Origin: Oligoflexus tunisiensis
GTDB lineage: Bacteria; Bdellovibrionota_B; Oligoflexia; Oligoflexales; Oligoflexaceae
DNA: 64,000 nucleotides
Reading direction: 5' to 3'
NCBI RefSeq assembly: GCF_001748245.1
Contig: NZ_BDFO01000001.1
Span: 1,721,345-1,785,344, forward strand
Shown here: positions 1 through 8,375 of the stretch, piece after piece
Position numbering within the stretch: position 1 is the stretch's first letter
Layout of the letters: every line of letters begins with the position of its first letter
Translations under genes and position numbers: made by a program
The notes under the pieces: model-generated
What the model was told of the DNA's origin: nothing
The model's input: only the letters and a program-made list of their open reading frames with translations
Databases searched by the model: none

Positions 1-1
1 T

Positions 2-487
2 CTGCCCTTGATGGAGAAAATTTTTCGCAAGGCTGGTCTGCCAACCGATCTCACACGCATCGTCTTTGTGGAGTCGATGTTCAATTTAAAGGCACGTTCC
101 AAGGTGGGAGCGTCCGGATTCTGGCAACTCATGCCAGCCACGGCCCGTCAGTATATTAAAGTAACTAAAAAGCGTGATGAACGAAACTCACCTCTCATTG
201 CAACCAAGGCTGCTGCCAGCGTTCTGCGGAGCAACTATAAGGCGCTCAAAGCGTGGCCTTTGGCCGTGACGGCTTATAACCACGGACGGGGCGGTATGAA
301 ACGTGCAATGGCCAAATTGAAAACAAATGACCTGTCGGAAATCATACTCCTGTATGATTCTCCCAGCTTTGGATTCGCGAGCAGGAACTTTTATTCGGAA
401 TTTTTAGCGGCTACCAAAGTGCACCGGGAGCTGGTTGAGCGCCCGGCGCTTTCCAGGCTGGCCAAGGAAAGTCCGGATAAAGGCTGA
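2..487 (+). CDS. Lytic transglycosylase, SLT domain (3' part; 5' end outside window)
   Basis: The frame is open back to base 2, so the visible 161 codons are the C-terminal part of a longer protein cut by the window edge. The segment around residues 18-45 has the lytic-transglycosylase pattern: a catalytic glutamate in FVESMFN, then S-KVGASGFWQLMPATA. An AYNHG block follows around residue 90. Such enzymes cleave the MurNAc-GlcNAc bond of peptidoglycan in the periplasm and leave 1,6-anhydro ends. The wording around ARSKVGASGFWQ resembles MltD-type domains more than Slt70. No LysM repeat is seen in the short C-terminal tail. TTG/ATG codons at 8-13 could start a short protein, but the upstream residues fit the family, so I favour a truncated view of a larger gene. 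Confidence 0.8.
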   Translation: MPLMEKIFRKAGLPTDLTRIVFVESMFNLKARSKVGASGFWQLMPATARQYIKVTKKRDERNSPLIATKAAASVLRSNYKALKAWPLAVTAYNHGRGGMKRAMAKLKTNDLSEIILLYDSPSFGFASRNFYSEFLAATKVHRELVERPALSRLAKESPDKG

Positions 488-502
488 CTTCATGTTCAGC
501 AG

Positions 503-531
503 TTGACATAAGACCTGCAAATTATTACTAA
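503..531 (+). promoter_or_regulatory. Candidate sigma70 promoter upstream of the chemoreceptor-like gene
   Basis: A perfect TTGACA at 503-508 is followed after 17 bases by TACTAA at 526-531. The -10 element is weak (three of six matches). It lies in the 112-base gap before the gene at 600 and would give a leader of about 60 bases. Confidence 0.4.
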
Positions 532-536
532 CATTC

Positions 537-567
537 GATCGGGAACGAAAGCATTTCGCTCCCGATC
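537..567 (+). terminator. Long hairpin, possible terminator of the transglycosylase gene or leader structure
   Basis: GATCGGGA (537-544) pairs with TCCCGATC (560-567), and inside it CGAAA pairs with TTTCG across a GCA loop, with one A/C mismatch. The 3' side is only mildly T-rich, so factor-independent termination is uncertain. If the promoter at 503-531 is used, the hairpin would sit at the extreme 5' end of the next transcript. Confidence 0.4.
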
Positions 568-599
568 TTCATTCACACACTCTTTGAGTTGGGAATTCC

Positions 600-2456
600 A
601 TGGACGGATTACACAAGCTCAAGACTCCAGGCCTTTTTGCGTCTTTGTTCTTCCAGGTTTCATCGATCTATCTCCTGTTCCAGGCGACCAGCCTGCGCAG
701 CAACGCCCTTGCTGATGAGGGCTTGAACCGTCGCATCCGTGAAGGGCAGGTGGCCACGGAAGGAGTCAGCCGCCTGCAGGAACTGCAGTGCAGCCAGGGA
801 GTTGCCGGCTATCAGTGGGGCGCGATGGGGAGCATACTTTTGTCGATAGGCTGCCTCAGTCCGTTGGTTGTGGCGCGTCGCAGGGAAGATGATGAGGTAA
901 AGCCCGAGGAAAGGAAAGCCGTGCTGCCTCGTGAACCCGAGCTTCCGTACCGCCCTGAGCCTGAGATTGCCGATCCGATGGCAAGCGGCATGTATAAGAA
1001 TTTGAAGAAAGGGCTTGAGGAGCTGGAAAACTGCCTGAGGAATCAGCCCATGACGGTGGTTGGCGACAGCATGCTGGTAAAATCCGTGCATGAAAACGTC
1101 CGTCTGCTGGAAAACAGGACCCGCGCGACCTATGAAACCCTGATCGCCGGTCACGACGAGATTCAAAAAGCGGCCACGCGTCTTCACAGGCTCATGGAGC
1201 AGTGCCGTGAAAGCGCCAACTACTCCGCGACCAACCGTGTGGATTGGAAGAAGAACAAGTTGATCGATATTCTGAGTCAGATGCGGCAGAACCTCGACAT
1301 CGTGGTCGATCTGTCCAAGAATATCAACAGTGTTCATGCCTCCACGCTGCGTCTCCTCGGAGAGTCGCTGCATGGAGAGACCATTCTGAATGACAAGATC
1401 ACGCGGGCTCAGGAGCAGCTCGAAAAGATTCAAAACAGTGCCCATGGCGGCAACAAGATTCACGATACGATGATTTCGATCATCGGCGAGTCGCGGGACA
1501 ATATCACCGGTGCCAGCAAATTTGTGAACTCACTGAATCAGAAATGGGATTCGCTGGTTCATATGACGGAACAGATCGACGAGGTGGCGGAAAAAATCAA
1601 CGCCCAGTCGCTCGCTGCTTCGCTGGAACTGGTGCGCGGTCAGACGAACAGTCAGGGTGTGACGGATCTCTTCCCTCTGGGAACCGAATTGCGCGGCCTC
1701 GCGGCCAAGTTCCATACCTATGCAAGGCATATCAAGGATGCGATTCATGATGTGCAGGATGAGGTGAACAAGACCTCGGCGTATCTGGCCCAGGCCGGTG
1801 CCAAAGCCGATCAGGCCTTTGTCTCGGTGAACCAGTGCGGTGAGTACTATCGCAGCAGCGTGGCGGCCGTGAAACACAGCGCATCCGAACTGCTCCTTTT
1901 GCAGCAGGAAGTGAACATTCACATGAAGAAGCTGCAGGAAACCCGGGTGATGGGCCTGAGTTCCGCGGAGCTGATGGGGCAGCTGGATCGTCATCTTCAG
2001 AGCCACAACGGATTTGGAATGAAGATCATGGAAGAAACGAGCCAGATCACAGTCCATTCGGAAAAGATTTCGACCCTGCTCGCGAAACAGTATCATGAGT
2101 TGAATCACAGCCAGAAGATTCTGGCCTCCAGTGCCCCGATGCTGAGTGATTCGATTCGCTTCACCACCGAAACGCGGCACACGATTTCCACCTTGTCCGC
2201 CTGCCTGGAACGCGTGCAGACCACGGATGAGGTTCCGAATCGCGAGGTTCAGCCGCGGACGGATGAAGTTCTGGTGGCGAAAATCGAGGATTTCAAACAG
2301 CTGATTGCCAGCATGAAGGATACGGTGGAACCGGCTCCGCAGACCAGCGTGGTGCGTCCGCCGCAGCCTCAGCAGCATCAGCCGTATCCCCAGCAACGGA
2401 CACTGGCTGTTCCTCAGCAGCAGCGAACACCAGCCACGTGGCGGGTTATGAACTGA
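600..2456 (+). CDS. Membrane-anchored protein with degenerate chemoreceptor-like coiled coil
   Basis: This 618-residue protein has an N-terminal membrane segment (about 10-28), a short probably periplasmic stretch, and a second hydrophobic segment (about 75-92) followed by RRR. The rest is a long helical, probably cytoplasmic, region. Residues about 325-375 (IDEVAEKINAQSLAASLELV, then a Gly-containing turn, then LGTELRGLAAKF) line up with the signalling tip of methyl-accepting proteins ([21 protein letters not shown]...VADEVRKLAE). The key tip residues are changed, so contact with CheA/CheW is doubtful. The last 50 residues are rich in Gln and Pro. No HAMP domain is evident and no chemotaxis gene is nearby. 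It may be a chemoreceptor-derived scaffold or sensor. The architecture is secure; the function is unknown. Confidence 0.75.
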   Translation: MDGLHKLKTPGLFASLFFQVSSIYLLFQATSLRSNALADEGLNRRIREGQVATEGVSRLQELQCSQGVAGYQWGAMGSILLSIGCLSPLVVARRREDDEVKPEERKAVLPREPELPYRPEPEIADPMASGMYKNLKKGLEELENCLRNQPMTVVGDSMLVKSVHENVRLLENRTRATYETLIAGHDEIQKAATRLHRLMEQCRESANYSATNRVDWKKNKLIDILSQMRQNLDIVVDLSKNINSVHASTLRLLGESLHGETILNDKITRAQEQLEKIQNSAHGGNKIHDTMISIIGESRDNITGASKFVNSLNQKWDSLVHMTEQIDEVAEKINAQSLAASLELVRGQTNSQGVTDLFPLGTELRGLAAKFHTYARHIKDAIHDVQDEVNKTSAYLAQAGAKADQAFVSVNQCGEYYRSSVAAVKHSASELLLLQQEVNIHMKKLQETRVMGLSSAELMGQLDRHLQSHNGFGMKIMEETSQITVHSEKISTLLAKQYHELNHSQKILASSAPMLSDSIRFTTETRHTISTLSACLERVQTTDEVPNREVQPRTDEVLVAKIEDFKQLIASMKDTVEPAPQTSVVRPPQPQQHQPYPQQRTLAVPQQQRTPATWRVMN

Positions 2457-2468
2457 TCGCCCATGCGG

Positions 2469-2502
2469 GCCAGGCTGCTTTCTGCGGCCTGGCTATTTTT
2501 TT
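2469..2502 (+). terminator. Rho-independent terminator
   Basis: GCCAGGC (2469-2475) pairs with GCCTGGC (2487-2493), extendable inward by GC/GC, and seven T follow at 2496-2502. It ends the gene at 600-2456 and overlaps the last codons of the convergent IMPACT-family gene. Confidence 0.85.
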
Positions 2503-3074
2503 AGATAAGGTGTGACATTATCGAGAAAGCCGGTCTTTTCCGCTTCCGGCAGCTCCAGCCGCACCCGCAGGTCCTCTCCAAACTCCCGATTCACAATTAC
2601 AGCTTTGTGTTTGCGAGCCAAATAATCGAGGCGATTCTGCTCCGCATAGGGCAGAGTCACCTCGAGTTCGACCATCGGCACGTGTTCCGCCGTCTCCGCC
2701 TCCAGCAAAAGCTGCCTGGCTGTATTGCCATAGGCGCGCACGAGGCCGCCGGCACCGAGTTTGATGCCACCGAAATAGCGAACGACAAAGACCACGATCT
2801 GGATCAGATCCTGCCCTTCGATGTGCATGAGTATGGGTTTGCCTGCGGTCCCGGAGGGTTCCCCGGCATCGGAGAAGCGCTGCTGCAGCTGGCCCTGTTC
2901 GAAAAATTTGTAGGCGAAACAGATATGGGACGCATCGGGAAATTCCTTTTCCAGATCCGCCTTGTGCCGCTTAAACGCGTCGAGGGATTGGCACGGAAAG
3001 CCAATCCCAATGAAACGCGAGTGCTTTTCTATGAGTTCAATGCGATGAGGTCTGAGTAGGACGCGCTGAGGCAC
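2493..3074 (-). CDS. IMPACT/YigZ family protein
   Basis: A 193-residue protein matching the usual YigZ/YvyE length. The N-terminal half has family signatures: SRFIGIGFPC near residue 20, FSDAGEPSGTAGKPI near residue 68 and VVRYFGGIKLGAGGLVRAYG near residues 98-117. The C-terminal part is the small alpha/beta (DUF1949-like) domain. Eukaryotic IMPACT modulates Gcn2 signalling; the bacterial role is not well defined, but the fold suggests binding to RNA or ribosome factors. The start is GTG at 3074 with GAAGG just upstream. The ribosomal protein gene rpsU lies immediately upstream on the same strand (27-base gap), so they are probably co-transcribed. Confidence 0.9.
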   Translation of the reverse strand: MPQRVLLRPHRIELIEKHSRFIGIGFPCQSLDAFKRHKADLEKEFPDASHICFAYKFFEQGQLQQRFSDAGEPSGTAGKPILMHIEGQDLIQIVVFVVRYFGGIKLGAGGLVRAYGNTARQLLLEAETAEHVPMVELEVTLPYAEQNRLDYLARKHKAVIVNREFGEDLRVRLELPEAEKTGFLDNVTPYLKK

Positions 3075-3101
3075 ACCTTCAACTTATCGTTGCGAGGGGA
3101 A

Positions 3102-3302
3102 TCAGGCCAGGCCCAGTTTTCTCAACTGCTTCATCAGACGCTTGCGAGCAGCAGCCTGCTTCTTCTTGCGCTTGATGGAGGGTTTTTCGTAGTGCTGGCG
3201 TTTCTTGAGCTCCGAAATTGTTCCGGCTTTTTCGACTTGCTTTTTCAAAGCTTTCAAAGCTCTTTCGACGCTGTCACCCTCTTTAAGTCTTACTCCTGGC
3301 AT
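3102..3302 (-). CDS. rpsU: 30S ribosomal protein S21
   Basis: A 66-residue basic protein starting [17 protein letters not shown] and ending in a Lys/Arg-rich helix, which is the S21 pattern. S21 sits on the 30S platform near the 3' end of 16S rRNA and helps initiation. I chose ATG at 3302 rather than an in-frame start 78 bases further up, because GGGGAG lies seven bases before it and the added residues (several Cys) are foreign to S21. The order is rpsU then the IMPACT-family gene on the minus strand. Confidence 0.95.
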   Translation of the reverse strand: MPGVRLKEGDSVERALKALKKQVEKAGTISELKKRQHYEKPSIKRKKKQAAARKRLMKQLRKLGLA

Positions 3303-3434
3303 AAACTCCCCAAGATAGATAGCATTCAACATTCCTCGACCACATGGGCAGAGGGAAATTTGGAGCCCAATCCTAAACAATATTATGAGCGATTTCCAGA
3401 GAATATTTACCCCATAGCATGTTTTTTCGGCCTT

Positions 3435-4055
3435 TTAAGGGCCATGGTCGGGCTTGAGCTCAGGCAGCACCAGGGGTTCGAAGCTGACTGACTGACGCAG
3501 GGCGCGCTGCAAACGCTGTTCATAGTCCCGAGCCGGGATCTGAATGGCACCTAACGTGCGCAGATGCGGCGTGAGGAATTGCACCTCAAGCAGACTGAAT
3601 CCTTTGGCGCGCAGATGCTCCACAAGGTAATAGAGAGCGGCCTTCGAAGCATCGGTCACCCGATGGAACTTGGACTCCGCGAAAAAAGCTCCACCAATGG
3701 CCACCCCATAGGTCCCGCCCACAAGCTCGTCATTCTGCCATATTTCCAGCGAATGCGCGTCTCCATGCCGATGCAGACGTTCATAGGCTTCGGTGATTTC
3801 GGCGTTGATCCAGGTTTCCGTGCGCTCGGCGCAGCCGGCCAGGACCCCGGAGAAATCCTTATTGATGGTGACGCGGAATTGGTTACGGCGCAGCGACCGC
3901 CGGAGGGAGCGGGAACAGTGAAAGCCATCCAGGGGTAAAACGGCCCGGGGGTCCGGATTGAACCAAATGATCTCTTCGGTTTCCGGGTGGGGCATCGGAA
4001 AATAACCGTGTCGATAGGCGGCAAGCAGCAGTTCGGGAGTCAGAATGGGTTGCAT
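3435..4055 (-). CDS. aat: Leucyl/phenylalanyl-tRNA-protein transferase
   Basis: A 206-residue protein of normal Aat length. Signatures are AAYRHGYFPMPHP at the N-terminus, WFNPDPRAVLPLDGFHCSRS, TWINAEITEAYERLHRHGDAHS and GGTYGVAIGGAFFAESKFHR. The enzyme transfers Leu or Phe from charged tRNA to proteins with N-terminal Lys or Arg, creating N-degrons read by ClpS/ClpAP. AAAGG lies at a suitable distance upstream of ATG 4055. The HD-GYP gene ends 41 bases upstream on the same strand. Assignment by motif is secure. Confidence 0.96.
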   Translation of the reverse strand: MQPILTPELLLAAYRHGYFPMPHPETEEIIWFNPDPRAVLPLDGFHCSRSLRRSLRRNQFRVTINKDFSGVLAGCAERTETWINAEITEAYERLHRHGDAHSLEIWQNDELVGGTYGVAIGGAFFAESKFHRVTDASKAALYYLVEHLRAKGFSLLEVQFLTPHLRTLGAIQIPARDYEQRLQRALRQSVSFEPLVLPELKPDHGP

Positions 4056-4096
4056 CAGCGCGGCCTTTGTCTCGGAACGTGGGGATTCCTTCAGTC

Positions 4097-6124
4097 TTAG
4101 GACGCCTGCTGATTTTTATCAATAACAGCCTGATAAACTTGAGATTCGACAAAGACTTTGAAAAGGTCGGAGTCCACTTTGCCGGCTTTCACTTCCATGT
4201 CGATGATTTCAATCGCGCGTGGCACCGGAACGGCCTTTTTGTAGGGACGATCGGATGCGGTCAGCGCATCGAAGATATCGGCGATCGTCATCATACGGGT
4301 CTGCACCGGTATTTCGTCGTCATGCGAACCACCGGGATAGCCTGTGCCGTCGAGTTTTTCATGATGCTTGGCGGCAATCTGCGGCACGTTCGGGAAGGAC
4401 CGGCCCCAGGGGATTTTCCGCAGGAATTCATAGGTGTGCACAACGTGGCTTTGGATTTCCGCAAATTCCTCGCGGGTCAAGGATCCACGCGATACCGACA
4501 AGGCCTCGAGTTCCCGATAATTCAGGAAGGGACGGGTCCGCTGCCGACCGTCCTTGAAGGACATGTTGGCAATATCCTTGAGGCGTTCAAAGCCACCCTG
4601 CTCCAGAACCGTGGGTTCATTGGATTTCAAAATGAACTGCAGGAAATCCTCGAGTTCATTGACACGATTTTCGTAGGTCGCCCGGAAGGTTTCCGGGCCA
4701 AAACCCGGGGCGATGGTGGTCTTGCCGCTCAGGAAGGCAATATACTCGCGCAGGTATTCGATCTCAAAGCGGGAGCGAATGTGTTCGAAACGCTCGAGCA
4801 ACAGATCGAGTTCCCAAGGATAGAGCTTCTTGGCCTTCACCAGCACCTGTTCGCGGACACCGAGCTTGCCGAAGTCATGCAGCAGCGAGGCGTATTCGAT
4901 CTCCTTCAGCTGCTTTTTATCAAAGCGGGTATCCTTGAAGCGGCCGTTGTCGATCTTGTTGATGATCTCGGCCAGACCCACGGTGAGCTTCGCCACCCGA
5001 TGCGAATGACCGCTGGTGGTGGGATCCCGTTGTTCGATCGCGGTCACCGCCGCATGCACAAAGCCTTCGAACAGCTGTTCCTTTTCCAGGGTCAGCATCG
5101 CGTTTTCGAGGGCGATGCCGGCCTGCTGGGCCACGATCTCGGCGTATTCGACGTCCGTGTCATCAAAGGGCAGAACGTATTCCGTGAAATCCTGGATGCC
5201 CTTCAGATTCTTGGTATTGGGGCGCTTGCGGTTGATCAGCTGGATAACCCCGATCACGCGGTAGCTGATATCGTACATCGGAATGGTCAGCATCGAACGG
5301 CACTGGTAGCCGGTGCGCAGATCGAAGGTCTTATCGTGCTTGGCGTGATAAGGATTCTTGTTGGGATCCTCGTCCAGATGATAGAGGTCGGGGATATTGA
5401 TGGCCTTTTGATGCAGCACGGCGCTGCCCACCATCGAGTGCTCGCTGACGGGGATCACGAATTCCTCGAGTTCCTGGAACACCGATTCGTTCTGCGTGAC
5501 CTTGAAGATGATCTTGCTATCCGATTCGCGCTGGTCGTTCCAGTCCACGGTATAAATGGAACCGGCGTCAGCATTGGTGATTTCCCGGGCTTTTTGCAGA
5601 ATCAGCGACAGCAGTTTTTTGCTGTCGCGCACGCCGTTGAGTTCACGGGATACGCGCAAAACATATTTGACGTGCTCGTTGGTTTCCTTGACATTCTTAT
5701 TGGTGCGCTCGGAACGCAGAACCATCGACTGCAGGCGATGGAAGTTCTGGACATCGATCACGAGCTGGCGTACACGGCAGGGCAAGGCGAGGGCGCGAAA
5801 GTTGGCCGTTTCGAGCGCCGGGGGCATGGCTTCCAGGTCTTCATCGTTTCCGGTGCAAATAAAGCAGAGGCCGGAATCGTTGGCTTTTGATAAAAAGACA
5901 CTGACAGCGGTCGTATCCTGCCAGGCGCGATCTTCAAAGAAGATCAGAGTGATATCATCCTTTTGCAGGCTGACCACTCCGTCCATGGGAACTTCGAATT
6001 GATATCCCGCCAATTCAGTAGCCTGGTTCAAGGCGGCCGTGAGTTCAACAAAACTGCTGACCTGAATCGGCAGTGTCTTGCCGCTCCTGCCGTGGGGCTT
6101 ATGCTCTTTGGCTTTTGAAGTCAT
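4097..6124 (-). CDS. GAF and HD-GYP domain cyclic-di-GMP phosphodiesterase
   Basis: This 675-residue protein has an unassigned N-terminal domain (1-125), a linker helix, a GAF domain (about 150-345, with GYQCRSMLTIPMYD and VIGVIQLINRK) and an HD-GYP domain. Visible metal and signature residues are HSHR (373-376), HDFGK (416-420), HHEKLDGTGYP (587-597) and DIFDALT (616-622). HD-GYP enzymes hydrolyse cyclic di-GMP. The distance between HDFGK and HHE is about 167 residues, far longer than in compact HD-GYP domains, because of a helical insertion at about 440-550. A candidate promoter lies at 6189-6217. No membrane segment is seen, so it is probably a soluble sensor of a small ligand bound by GAF. 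Confidence 0.9.
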   Translation of the reverse strand: MTSKAKEHKPHGRSGKTLPIQVSSFVELTAALNQATELAGYQFEVPMDGVVSLQKDDITLIFFEDRAWQDTTAVSVFLSKANDSGLCFICTGNDEDLEAMPPALETANFRALALPCRVRQLVIDVQNFHRLQSMVLRSERTNKNVKETNEHVKYVLRVSRELNGVRDSKKLLSLILQKAREITNADAGSIYTVDWNDQRESDSKIIFKVTQNESVFQELEEFVIPVSEHSMVGSAVLHQKAINIPDLYHLDEDPNKNPYHAKHDKTFDLRTGYQCRSMLTIPMYDISYRVIGVIQLINRKRPNTKNLKGIQDFTEYVLPFDDTDVEYAEIVAQQAGIALENAMLTLEKEQLFEGFVHAAVTAIEQRDPTTSGHSHRVAKLTVGLAEIINKIDNGRFKDTRFDKKQLKEIEYASLLHDFGKLGVREQVLVKAKKLYPWELDLLLERFEHIRSRFEIEYLREYIAFLSGKTTIAPGFGPETFRATYENRVNELEDFLQFILKSNEPTVLEQGGFERLKDIANMSFKDGRQRTRPFLNYRELEALSVSRGSLTREEFAEIQSHVVHTYEFLRKIPWGRSFPNVPQIAAKHHEKLDGTGYPGGSHDDEIPVQTRMMTIADIFDALTASDRPYKKAVPVPRAIEIIDMEVKAGKVDSDLFKVFVESQVYQAVIDKNQQAS

Positions 6125-6188
6125 GGGTACTCGCTATAAGATGAGATCCCCAAAAAGGGCCGGTGGCCGGGATCGTCCTCATGCCTTT

Positions 6189-6217
6189 ATTTTACATCAA
6201 CCTGACGGTGCTAGCAA
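6189..6217 (-). promoter_or_regulatory. Candidate sigma70 promoter for the HD-GYP gene
   Basis: Read on the minus strand: TTGCTA (6217-6212), a 17-base spacer, TAAAAT (6194-6189). The predicted start near 6182 leaves a leader of about 58 bases before ATG 6124. Confidence 0.45.
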
Positions 6218-6246
6218 AAGAGGCAAAAACAACCTAGGAGTCATGC

Positions 6247-6972
6247 ATGGATTACGGTGTGGTCTTGGATTTGGAAACAACGGGAATCAATTGCGAAACC
6301 GATCGCATTATCGAAATCGGCCTTATCGAATTCGGTGTCGGTGAGTCGGGGAAACCCGCAATTATCACCATGTATAGTGGCCTCGAAGATCCCGAGCTGC
6401 CCCTCAGTCCCGAAGTTCAGAAACTCACGGGTCTGACGGATGATATGGTCCGCGGACAAAAAATTGATTGGCCCCTCGTGCGTAAAATTCTGGAGAGGGC
6501 TTCGATCGTCGTTGCGCATAACGCGGACTTCGACCGTAGTTTTATGCAGAAACGTTCCGAGTATGCCGGACTTGATCTGCACTGGGCCTGCAGCTTCAAA
6601 CATATTGATTGGGAAAATAAAGGCTATCGCACCCGGGCCTTGAACTACCTCGCCGCCGATCATGGCTTTGTCAATCCCTTCGCCCATCGCGCGCTGTTTG
6701 ATTGTGCCACGACCTTCCGCATTATGGAGCCGTACTTTGCCGAAATGGTGCAAAGAAGTTACTACCGCGAGGTGAGAGTTTTTGCCACAAGGGCGCCCTT
6801 TGAAACCAAGGACAAGCTCCGGACCAACCGTTATCGCTGGGATAACGAGCGCCGCGTCTGGTTCAAGGATGTGCTGGAGGATCAGCTGCCGGTGGAACGC
6901 GAGTTTTTAAAAACAGACGTCTATACCGGGATGCAGGATATGCATCAGGAAGAAAGTTTGACGAGTTGTTAA
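6247..6972 (+). CDS. DEDDh 3'-5' exonuclease, DnaQ-like
   Basis: A 241-residue protein with the three exonuclease motifs: DLETTG (D8, E10), AHNADFDR (D96) and HRALFDC (H147, D152), which is the DEDDh set of the DnaQ/RNase T fold. After residue 175 comes a short extension containing RYRWDNERRVWFKDV, typical of stand-alone DnaQ-like exonucleases and absent from replicative epsilon subunits. No clamp-binding motif was recognised. It probably acts in DNA repair or RNA processing rather than as DNA polymerase III epsilon. AGGAG lies seven bases before ATG 6247. It is transcribed divergently from the HD-GYP gene. Confidence 0.88.
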   Translation: MDYGVVLDLETTGINCETDRIIEIGLIEFGVGESGKPAIITMYSGLEDPELPLSPEVQKLTGLTDDMVRGQKIDWPLVRKILERASIVVAHNADFDRSFMQKRSEYAGLDLHWACSFKHIDWENKGYRTRALNYLAADHGFVNPFAHRALFDCATTFRIMEPYFAEMVQRSYYREVRVFATRAPFETKDKLRTNRYRWDNERRVWFKDVLEDQLPVEREFLKTDVYTGMQDMHQEESLTSC

Positions 6973-6980
6973 GCCATTCA

Positions 6981-7005
6981 CGTTCCCGCCCCAAGGACGG
7001 GAACG
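6981..7005. terminator. Hairpin between convergent genes
   Basis: CGTTCCCG (6981-6988) pairs perfectly with CGGGAACG (6998-7005). It lies between the stops of the exonuclease and HU genes and could act on both strands, but no T-tract follows on either side. Confidence 0.45.
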
Positions 7006-7017
7006 CTTACACATCAT

Positions 7018-7299
7018 TCATTTCGCGGTATTGACGGCTTGCTTCAGCAGCGCGCCGGGACGGAAAACAGGAACGGTCCGCGCAGGAATCTGGATTTCTT
7101 CACCGGACTGGGGATTGCGTCCCAGACGGGCCTTGCGCTTGGAAATCGAGAATGTGCCGAAGCCGACCAGTTTCACACCTTCTTTTCTCTTGATGTTTTT
7201 TTCAATGGTCGAGGTGAAGGCATTCAGAAAGCGGTCTGTATCAGCTTTTGTGGCCCCGGTTTGCTTCGCGATAGCGTCAATAAGCTCGGAACGGTTCAT
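7018..7299 (-). CDS. HU-family DNA-binding protein
   Basis: A 93-residue protein with the full HU/IHF fold. It starts MNRSELIDAIAKQTG, has the central VGFGTFSISKRKARLGRNPQ and the GEEIQIPARTVPVFRPG arm and C-terminal region. HU proteins bend DNA and compact the nucleoid. GRNPQSGEEIQIPA is closer to HU than to IHF. GGAGG is positioned eight bases upstream of ATG 7299. It is monocistronic and convergent with the exonuclease gene. Confidence 0.96.
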   Translation of the reverse strand: MNRSELIDAIAKQTGATKADTDRFLNAFTSTIEKNIKRKEGVKLVGFGTFSISKRKARLGRNPQSGEEIQIPARTVPVFRPGALLKQAVNTAK

Positions 7300-7396
7300 T
7301 GTGAACTTCCTCCAAAACTAGCAGAGAATGATAATTTTCCCTGAAGGTAGCTTGATTGAACGGGCGAGGCAAGTGTTTTGCGCGCCTTCAATAAAT

Positions 7397-8314
7397 TTAG
7401 CGGTCACGGAATGAATAGAGTTCCTTCAGCTCACTATCGAAGAAGGTCAATTCCCTGCCGGCCTTGCTGAGTTTGAGCCGCAGGAAGCCGTGATTGGATT
7501 GCACAAAACGTGTTCCCAGATCGTTGGAACGGGTTTCATAAAGATCGGCCCCACCGCCGCCGCTGATGAAGAGGTCCAGCGAACAATCCGCGTCATGGCG
7601 ATGCTCAAGATGATGGGAATGACCTGCAATATAAAGGGCCCCTGATTCACAAAGGTAGGAACGCAGGACCCGGCCAAGGAGCGTGGCACCATACTTTCCG
7701 CTCGCACTGTAGATAGGATGATGGCCGATCACGATACGGTGGGTGACGCTTGTGTCCTTGAGCGACTCACGCAGAAAATCGAGGGTGCAGTGTTCTGCCA
7801 GGCCGCAGATATCGGCGATGTTGGTATCAAGCGCAATAATTTTTGCCAATTCACCAAATTGCACACTATAGAAGCGATGGGGCATGCGCCAATGTTTTTG
7901 CGTTTGGGTATAGGCGATTTGCGCGGCAGGATGGCCCTTATAGTCGTGATTGCCGAGGATGGGATAGAAGGGAATCCGGCTGAGGCAGGGCTTTTCATAG
8001 GCATCCCGAAATTTGGTTTGCCACTGGGGATCATCGACCGACTGCACGCCGGCCGGATAGAAGTTGTCGCCGAGTAAAAACACAGCTCGAAGGGGATGAG
8101 TCAGGCAGTAGCGTTCGAGGGCTTCCGCGAGTTTGAATTGCTCGGGCAGGCCACTGCCTGAATCACCGAAGAAGATGATTTCCATCTCCTCGGTAGCTTC
8201 CTCGCGCAAAATGATGGGATTTTCCTTGCCAAGGGGAGCCCGGAGCCTCCAGGTCAGATAAGCAACCAGAATGCAGGCGAGCATAACAATAAGAAACAGC
8301 GGGAGACGGCGCAT
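7397..8314 (-). CDS. Membrane-anchored metallophosphoesterase, purple acid phosphatase-like
   Basis: A 305-residue protein with one N-terminal hydrophobic segment (about 5-22), so probably anchored on the periplasmic face or secreted. The metal-binding blocks follow the calcineurin-like order: FFGDSGSG, LLGDNFYPAGV, ILGNHDYKGH, IVIGHHPIYSASGKYG and IAGHSHHLEH. GDNFYPAGV together with GHSHHLEH resembles the tartrate-resistant acid phosphatase (PAP) branch. The substrate is probably a phosphate monoester. AAGGA lies at a good distance before ATG 8314. The transglycosylase gene ends 61 bases upstream on the same strand. Confidence 0.85.
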   Translation of the reverse strand: MRRLPLFLIVMLACILVAYLTWRLRAPLGKENPIILREEATEEMEIIFFGDSGSGLPEQFKLAEALERYCLTHPLRAVFLLGDNFYPAGVQSVDDPQWQTKFRDAYEKPCLSRIPFYPILGNHDYKGHPAAQIAYTQTQKHWRMPHRFYSVQFGELAKIIALDTNIADICGLAEHCTLDFLRESLKDTSVTHRIVIGHHPIYSASGKYGATLLGRVLRSYLCESGALYIAGHSHHLEHRHDADCSLDLFISGGGGADLYETRSNDLGTRFVQSNHGFLRLKLSKAGRELTFFDSELKELYSFRDR

Positions 8315-8375
8315 GCTGGAATCCTTGTCATGATGGAATCATTCGAGGATAACAGCGCCTGCGCCCGCTTGAAAA

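Noticed and set aside
4067..5890. A 607-codon open frame antisense to the HD-GYP gene
   Set aside because: The opposite strand encodes all HD-GYP and GAF motifs; this frame has none.
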